Below, piece after piece: positions 57,806 through 64,000 of a DNA stretch of 64,000 nucleotides. Within the stretch, counting starts at the first letter, position 1. Each line of letters begins with the position of its first letter. The notes under the pieces are model-generated. The model had not been told where the DNA came from, ran no database searches, and was given only the letters and a program-made list of their open reading frames with translations. The DNA comes from Chelonoidis abingdonii (Eukaryota > Chordata > Testudines > Testudinidae): NCBI RefSeq assembly GCF_003597395.2, contig NC_133770.1, forward strand, positions 78,356,414 through 78,420,413. Direction: 5' to 3'. The position numbers and the translations under genes are program-made.

Positions 57806-60268
57806 GAAAGGCCATCCCAATTTTCCATGGAATGTTTGGGGGGCAGGGGAAAAGAGAATACCTCGTCAGTACGGAACACCTTCCTTTGATATCCTATCGT
57901 TCATGCAAACTGTATCCCCAAATGCCTTTACTCTTTTCTGTTATTTAAATGTAATTAAAAGGTATAGGCAGAGAAGAAGAGGGCTGGTTTTGGATGAGAT
58001 TTAAGCAGTCTTCTATTGTACAAACCTTCTTCGAGTCCTTTTCATGGCTTTAGCTTTTCAGGGGCCCCTAGCAAGAGTTGCAGATCTCCGATCCCCTGGA
58101 GTTCTTGATCCGCAAGTAAAGCAGGGAGTTGCTGTCTTGATGCTCAGTATTTCACCAGAGAAACAGAAATGAAGAGGAATGTTTAGAGTGATAAGCTACC
58201 AGAAAATATTTCTGGGAGTGCACTTTCTGAACTTGTTACAGAGACAGTCTGTCTGTATCGGCCACTTCTCTTCCTTATTCTGGAATTCTCACTGTTTGAA
58301 AAAAAAGTTCACCTCCTTGAAAGCAGAATTAACAGTTCACAATTGTAGTTCTCAGTAACTGACGCTTTGGAGTCATGCTGAAGGTAGTGAATGAATAAAG
58401 TAGTTTTTAAAAAGTGAATAATGCTATAGCATCTCAACTGTGTTAGGGAATCAATCATAGGCTTGAGCTCATTTGTTCCATTAGAGTGTAGTCATATAAG
58501 AAGAGAACTGCTTGTTCCAGAAAAAAGTGTGAATAATGTGATAAAACAAAATGAACTGCAGAACATATTCTAGCCAGCAGCCAAGAAATTATTCACACTG
58601 GCATATATTACAGGTATAGTATGTTTCCTGTCTAGAATGCTGCCTTCTAGTTTCTCTTAATGTATGCAGTATGACAGTATGTTTATCACTTTTATTCTTT
58701 ACATATAGTGTGTGTGTACACATGCGTGTGGTTAGAGATTGCCTACTGTTTGAGTGTCTGTCTACCATTTTACGAGACTATGCCTAAATATCTCCAAACA
58801 TGCTGAGTACAGTTCTGCTCCAGATTTATTGGAAGACCACTTCTGTTAAGTAACTGATTATTGGTGAGCCTCTGAGTTGTGATTAAAGACAGCTTTCACT
58901 GTGTATCTAAACATAGTTTATAATTATTGAGATGATTAAAGGCACAGTTCTCTCTGTTGCTCTTTGATCTTTCCTCTTTGGTGTGTCTTTAATTTAATTT
59001 ATCATTATAAAGCAGTATAAGCTGAACTCCTCAGTATAAACCTAGTTTTGATAGATGACCTGTTGCAGTGGTCTAACAGTCTAGCACCCATCCATGCGTG
59101 TCACCCTGAGGGCCAAGCAGAACCACCAGAAGAATAAGAATTTGAGCTGCATTAAATTTTAGTAATGACACGCAAAACCATAAACCAGGAAAATTGTCTT
59201 GGGCAATGCCTGGGAGGAAAAGAGAGAAAAGGATAATTAGTGTGAAATTCAAGTGGTAACCACCCTCTGCATCTTGCTCTTACGGGGTCCATGTGTTCCA
59301 AAAGTCTCTAACCCTTCCTCTCATATTCTGTTGTTATATGTTCACAACTCTCCATGTGAATCAAATGATTTTCTAATATTTTGTATATGTTTTTACTTTG
59401 AGGTAAGGACTATATATTTTTATTTTGCTTTGTAAATCACCATGTACACCTATGGAATATATTCATCATATATAAGTAATAACTAATAATTTATGGTGAT
59501 GCATTTTAAACCATGCATGGAAAATTGTATAAAATCAGGTGAAACTATGGTTTTGACTATATTTTGCTATGTGTTTGGGGTTGAACATGTAACACAGTAA
59601 GTATAAATCCACACAAATTGAATCTCGCAGATGATGACCCCTTGTGAAGTGAAATGATGAGCTGTGCAGTTTTAATGAGAGTTTGCCTGGGGAACTAAAC
59701 AGGTGAAATACATGCATCTATTTATTTTTAATCCACAAAAACATAGACATGATTTCTAGTGATACCACAAAATGTGGCAAAACTTGAACTAATTTAATTT
59801 TGTGAGTCAATTTTTCATATATTCACCAAATGGCACCACATCTTTTGGGATGGAGGGATAATGGAGTCATTCTTTTGCAAAGGGAACAGGAACACTTTTA
59901 CATCTATTACACATTTGCAATTTGCTTTTCATTCTTGGAAGTGAAATAGCAGACACTGGCTTCATATTTCACTCCATAAAATGTTTTGTTTGGTTTTGTT
60001 TCCCTTTGACTAGTACTAGGGAAGAATGAGGTCATGCATTTTGAAAGTACACTGTGTGAGGATTTTCTTTTTGCATAGCTTCTCTTTGAGTCAAAAGCTT
60101 ATTCTGGCCTGATGAGCTCCTTATGCCATGTCCCATAAACTATGTCAGCTGAGGACATACCTATGAGTAGTGCAAAGAAAAGAAGAACATAGTAAAAGAG
60201 AACCATAGAACTCTTGCCTAGTTTCCATTTAATCTCTGATGTCTACAGAACACAAACTTAGTATCTTA
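57806..60268. other. Unique region, no gene recognised
   Basis: AT-rich with a short (GT)n near 58710-58720. No repeat boundaries, exons or RNA genes are recognised. Confidence 0.4.
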
Positions 60269-60408
60269 CATCCTTGTAGGGCGACCAGACAACAAGTGTG
60301 GAAAATCAGGACATGTGTTGGGGGGTAATAGGAGCCTATATAAGAAAAAGACCCAAAAATTGGGACTGTCCCTATAAAATTGGGACATCTGGTCACCTTA
60401 CATCCTTG
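60269..60408. mobile_element. 124-bp hAT MITE, copy 2
   Basis: The body is 60277-60400, with ends TAGGGCGACCAGAC and ATCTGGTCACCTTA, flanked by the exact 8-bp TSD CATCCTTG (60269-60276 and 60401-60408). The interior has TAATAGGAGCCTATATAAGA and TTGGGACTGTCCCTATAAAA, the reverse complement of 17904-18026. Confidence 0.92.
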
Positions 60409-62390
60409 ATATTTTAGGGCAAAACTATCATCTGCAAATAATAGAGACTAGAACATCCTCAGAGAATCCAGTTTGTAACCAATACATATTACGTCATTCA
60501 GTTAGTATTATCAAAGAAACATGAATGCTTAATCATATTTATCCACAGGGTTTTCATTTCAGCCCTGACTTTCTGATCAGGTCTCAGCTGCATAGGAGCT
60601 ATGTTTTATGGGGTGGTACTTGACATGTTGTGTCTCAATTTAAGTTCCATTACCACTGATTAGATATGCACCTAGTTAATTATCTTTAAAAAATGTAAAT
60701 AACAAGTGTTAACTATACCCATCTGTGTGTACATTGTTGGCATATCATGTTAGATAGCTGCCTCAAATTAAAATAAAAAACAGTATAATTCAAGAAAGAG
60801 ATTTTAGGAAATAGTATTGCTAATGTAGTATTTAGTTCCAGTTTCCTGAGATTTCCTGAGGTCTTAATATCTAAATAATAATCCATTGAAATAAATAACT
60901 AAAGGACAATGAAATTAGTTGTTGCCTGTTAAATGTGGTAATTTCTTTTGAAGGGATTATTGTGTTAAACATTATTTTCAAGCACTTATAACATCAGACC
61001 ATGCTTTTCTTCTTTTTGTTGGTCTCTGTATATGCTCACTTGTAGGATATAGCCCTGTCACTGATGAACTTTGCAAACTTTCTGGAAAAGCTGGAGCCAC
61101 CTGGGCACCATATGTTCAGACCCAGGTAATAAAGGGCTTGTGCAGTTCCCCAGTGCTGCTCTATTCTCACAGTCAGCTGTGGGCTTAGAGAAATTCTTTC
61201 TGGATCTTAGCCAAAAATCTCCTGTTAACTTACTGCTACTGTTAGGTAATCCAGTTGGATTCCTGTGCCACCTTGATTCTGGGCCACTGTATACAACCAA
61301 CTAACCAACCCTGGGGCTTAATAAATTGTGTATTCCATGTGCCTCTGTCTTCCTGAGTAGAGGCACATACCCATTCTCTGTTGTGCTTTGGATTTCCTTA
61401 TCATTGTTTTGTGTAGTGACCCTATACACCTCAAGCCTAAAAGGACAGGCACATGCTGCTCCAGAGATTCCTCATGATGGATTCTATATAAGCCAGGAAC
61501 TTGGATCTCTCCTCAGAACAGGACCTGTGCAAGGAGAAAGTAGACCTTTGTTGGCTTCGGAGCTCTCTAAAGTGGGAGTCTTGATTGGTGCTTTCATCTG
61601 GCTCTAAATTGGAGGAGTATGGGTTTTAATGAGAATCTGATTCCATCATCTGAAACTAGTGTTGCTGGGGTACTGTGGATGATGGTCACTTAAATAGGAA
61701 CCGGCCTATCCTGCTGATACTATTTTCCTCGTGCTGGAGTCTGTTTCAATTCTGAGGAAGGCTCCAGCCAAGTAGACTTCTTTTGCAGCTTCCCAAGCTT
61801 CCTTTGCATGTAGTGTCCTGGTAGTTGTGGAAGCTTTGGTTCTGCTCTCCTGTGCCCTCAAGCATAAAGGTATGAGGAAATACAACTTGATAAGGTTCTC
61901 TATTTTAGAGGACACAGTGACTTCCCAAAGAAAGAAGAAACTTTACTATGAATACAGGGAATATTTGAGCAGATTGGAGGTCTTCGTTGCAGCTTCCTTG
62001 GCACCTCCAGCCATTCCTAGAATACTGATCCTTAGAATTCCATCAGGTTCTCCCTCCTTTCTGGTTAGTGCAAGTCATTCTGTGATGTCATGTTTCCATC
62101 TCTGCCTTGGGCCCAAACTAGGGATCCTGTGGACATCTATCTTCAAATTATTAATAACTGTAAAATGCAGAGGATGTAACTGAATCTTGTGATTTTGGAG
62201 TTTGTTTTCTAGGGCAGCATAGGTTGGATTAAGCATCATCCTGGACAGCTAACGGGTCAAACAAGCTATGGCTTCTCAGGATTCACATTCCCCTGCAGAC
62301 TCACCTAGAAGTTTCTCCTCTTCATCCAGGACTTGTCAGGCTCCTTGTGAAATCTGTTTGTGTTCTCTCTCTCTTTCTCCATTTTGACTT
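60409..62390. other. Unidentified region, possible retroelement debris
   Basis: From about 61300 the texture changes to less AT-rich sequence with frames of 93 codons (61326-61607) and 118 codons (61827-62183). No domain is recognised in them. They may be the 5' part of whatever element the 62.4 kb segment belongs to, or unique sequence. Confidence 0.3.
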
Positions 62391-62399
62391 TTAGGATTC

Positions 62400-62880
62400 A
62401 GATGGGTAGAAAGAGGAAGGTGAAGGAGGGGGAAACGTTAGCTAGTCTTCTGCTGCTCACCAGGAAGATGCAGTGTCTGTTACATCTGTTGATGAAACAA
62501 CCATGTCTGTTCTATCTCCTGATGACTACAATTTCATCAGCTGGTGGTTCAGACATCTGGATGCTTAGAGTTGGAGAGCATCATGGACCAAAAAAAGACC
62601 TATAATTTATTTGACATAATAGCAACTCCATATAAACATTCTATAGAGACAAGCCACCAATGGATTCAAAAGTCCCTTTTGTGTCTACTAAAGGTTAACA
62701 TACTGCAAGTGCTGATGAACATGATAGAAATGTTCTGCCTCAAGAAGCAGGGTGGGTGTTTGCTTTCAGTCAATTTGACAGGAGGTGATGGCTCTTTGAG
62801 ACTTAACTCCTCAAGCAGTTGCCTAGACATATTCACAATATATGCCCATCTTCCATGTTTCCATAGCATTTGTCTCTCTT
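62400..62880 (+). pseudogene. Possible degenerate retroelement gag-like segment
   Basis: Across shifting plus frames: MGRKRKVKEGETLAS (62401), SVTSVDETTMSVLSPDDYNF (62474-62533), ESIMDQKKTYNLFDIIATP (62574-62630) and MIEMFCLKKQGGCLLSVNL. A basic patch, then a Ser/Asp/Glu-rich linker ending 'SPDD', then 'KxxxLFDII' resembles the gag of vertebrate DIRS-type retroelements from memory. The resemblance is weak and the frames are broken. Anonymous unique sequence is the alternative. Confidence 0.25.
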
Positions 62881-64000
62881 AGAGACTCTGGGGTTTAATG
62901 GAGGAAATGAGCTGGGTGAGGACCTGATGGGTTCTTATACTCTTGGCTCCAAATGTTTGGTGATGGGAGAGGGCACTGCTTCTCTAGAAGGTCCAAAAAT
63001 GCAGCGGAACCAAGATCCACATCCCACAAGTGTCAGACTGCAAAGGTAACATGCATTAGAAGTATGACTATTGGTAAATATCTATGAAATGGCTTTAAAA
63101 AGTTTCTTTGCTGAAGTGAGCATGGCATAAGGGTCCAATAGCTGCAGTGTGGCATATTGGCTTTTACATAGGTACCACAGCAAGAAAAATTATTTATGCT
63201 ACCTTAGTGGTAACCTTTCTTTCAAGTGGCTAAACATCTTTCCACTACAGCAAAAATTGCAGGACTTTACACATGTATTACAAAATTACACTTGCATTAT
63301 GAGTATATGTGATGCTTATTGTGGGATAGAAATGAACTGAGTTTAGCCTCATCTATATAAAAAATAAATCACAACACATTTGGCATTGAGTGCTCAAGGC
63401 AAAATTCTTCTCCCCAGTCCACACTGTGGATCTCCATTGCGTGTTCTCTGCATAGAACTCCCAGAGTTGATGATAGTTATCTGTGTGGAACGAGTGCAGA
63501 ATATGCATCAAAGATCCATAATGCAGACCAGAAAGGAAATACTTGAACTAAAAGAGGTGCAGTCCCTGAATTGTTGGGGTTTGTGGTAGATTAGGTTAAA
63601 AAACATTGACTGATGTGTTCAAATGCCCATGGCATCTTCCCACCCTTTGGTGTATACATTCATATAGCTAGCAAACTAAATGACAAAGAAAACTGTCCAG
63701 CCTCCTCCACACTACTTGCTGTGAAAGTGGCGTGATACCACACAAAAACATAAGGCAAGTTTGGTACAGTGCTCCAACTCCATGGAAGAACCACAAACAA
63801 GAAAAATAAGGGTTGTGATTTGTTAGAAGAGCCAGGGGATTTCATGTATACTCACCTGCAAAATCCACATAATTTAATAGAGGAGAATATTGTGAGGGTA
63901 TTCGTTTGCCAAATAATATCAACATGCACTGGGCATTCTACATATATACTTGCAAAGAATATATATTCTGGAACACCAATCAGACTTGTTCAGCCAGTAC
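62881..64000. other. Unique AT-rich region to window end
   Basis: No repeat ends, exons or RNA genes are recognised. Short frames only. Confidence 0.4.

Noticed and set aside
57421..57948. 175-codon plus-strand frame
   Set aside because: Most of it is the palindromic hAT MITE at 57463-57797. No domain remains outside.
1..64000. CRISPR arrays, operons, ribosome-binding sites or bacterial mobile elements
   Set aside because: No regularly spaced direct repeats or prokaryotic coding density. The repeat content is plainly that of a vertebrate nuclear genome.

Overview
The window looks like non-coding (intergenic or intronic) DNA from a sauropsid genome, most likely a turtle. The base composition is AT-leaning, open frames are short, and no host protein-coding exon, rRNA or tRNA gene can be recognised on either strand. 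The lineage call rests on the interspersed repeats. CR1 LINE 3' ends (three clear copies), Penelope-like elements (PLEs) with a GIY-YIG endonuclease tail, several hAT families, MITEs of the 'GTGTAGACcaGGCCT' type, long TG...CA LTRs, and ancient MIR/CORE-SINE and palindromic repeats are together typical of turtles; a crocodilian or another slow-evolving reptile is possible. This is recognition from memory and was not checked against a database.

Layout. 1-3.9 kb: MITEs in unique sequence. 4.38-6.47 kb: a 2.08 kb hAT element with an 8-bp target-site duplication (TSD), filled with C/G-rich minisatellite and a 141-base assembly gap. 8.7-9.0 kb: a 273-bp palindromic hAT MITE. 9.6-11.05 kb: a minus-strand PLE split by a foldback PLE-tail insertion that itself contains a hAT. 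15.1 kb: a foldback MITE. 17.4-18.7 kb: a solo-LTR-like element that splits an older SINE-like repeat and carries a 45-bp PLE tail and a 123-bp hAT MITE. 22.0 kb: the second 273-bp hAT MITE. 22.3-27.9 kb: mostly unique. 28.0-30.3 kb: a hAT MITE inside an ancient palindromic repeat, then a MIR-like SINE, then a 1.54 kb PLE with inverted terminal arms and a 12-bp TSD. 32.4-33.2 kb: two CR1 tails. 34.2-36.0 kb: three MITEs. 43.9-45.2 kb: a 1.3 kb hAT with internal duplications. 46.0-47.1 kb: a CR1 tail and a tRNA-like SINE. 51.9 kb: a hAT-like MITE. 53.9-56.25 kb: LTR-retroelement debris on the minus strand. 56.5-57.8 kb: two more MITEs. 60.3 kb: a second copy of the 123-bp hAT MITE. 61-63 kb: a possible degenerate retroelement gag-like stretch.

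No genes work together here. What the window offers is an insertion history: several insertions can be ordered by nesting, and many keep exact or near-exact TSDs. The most informative are the PLE-derived insertions near 10.0, 17.5 and 28.8 kb. They share one terminal architecture, a short end plus an end extended by roughly 30-45 nt, and they place inverted-arm foldbacks and tiny tail fragments in the same family. The candidate 'undescribed' items are listed as findings with their uncertainty.
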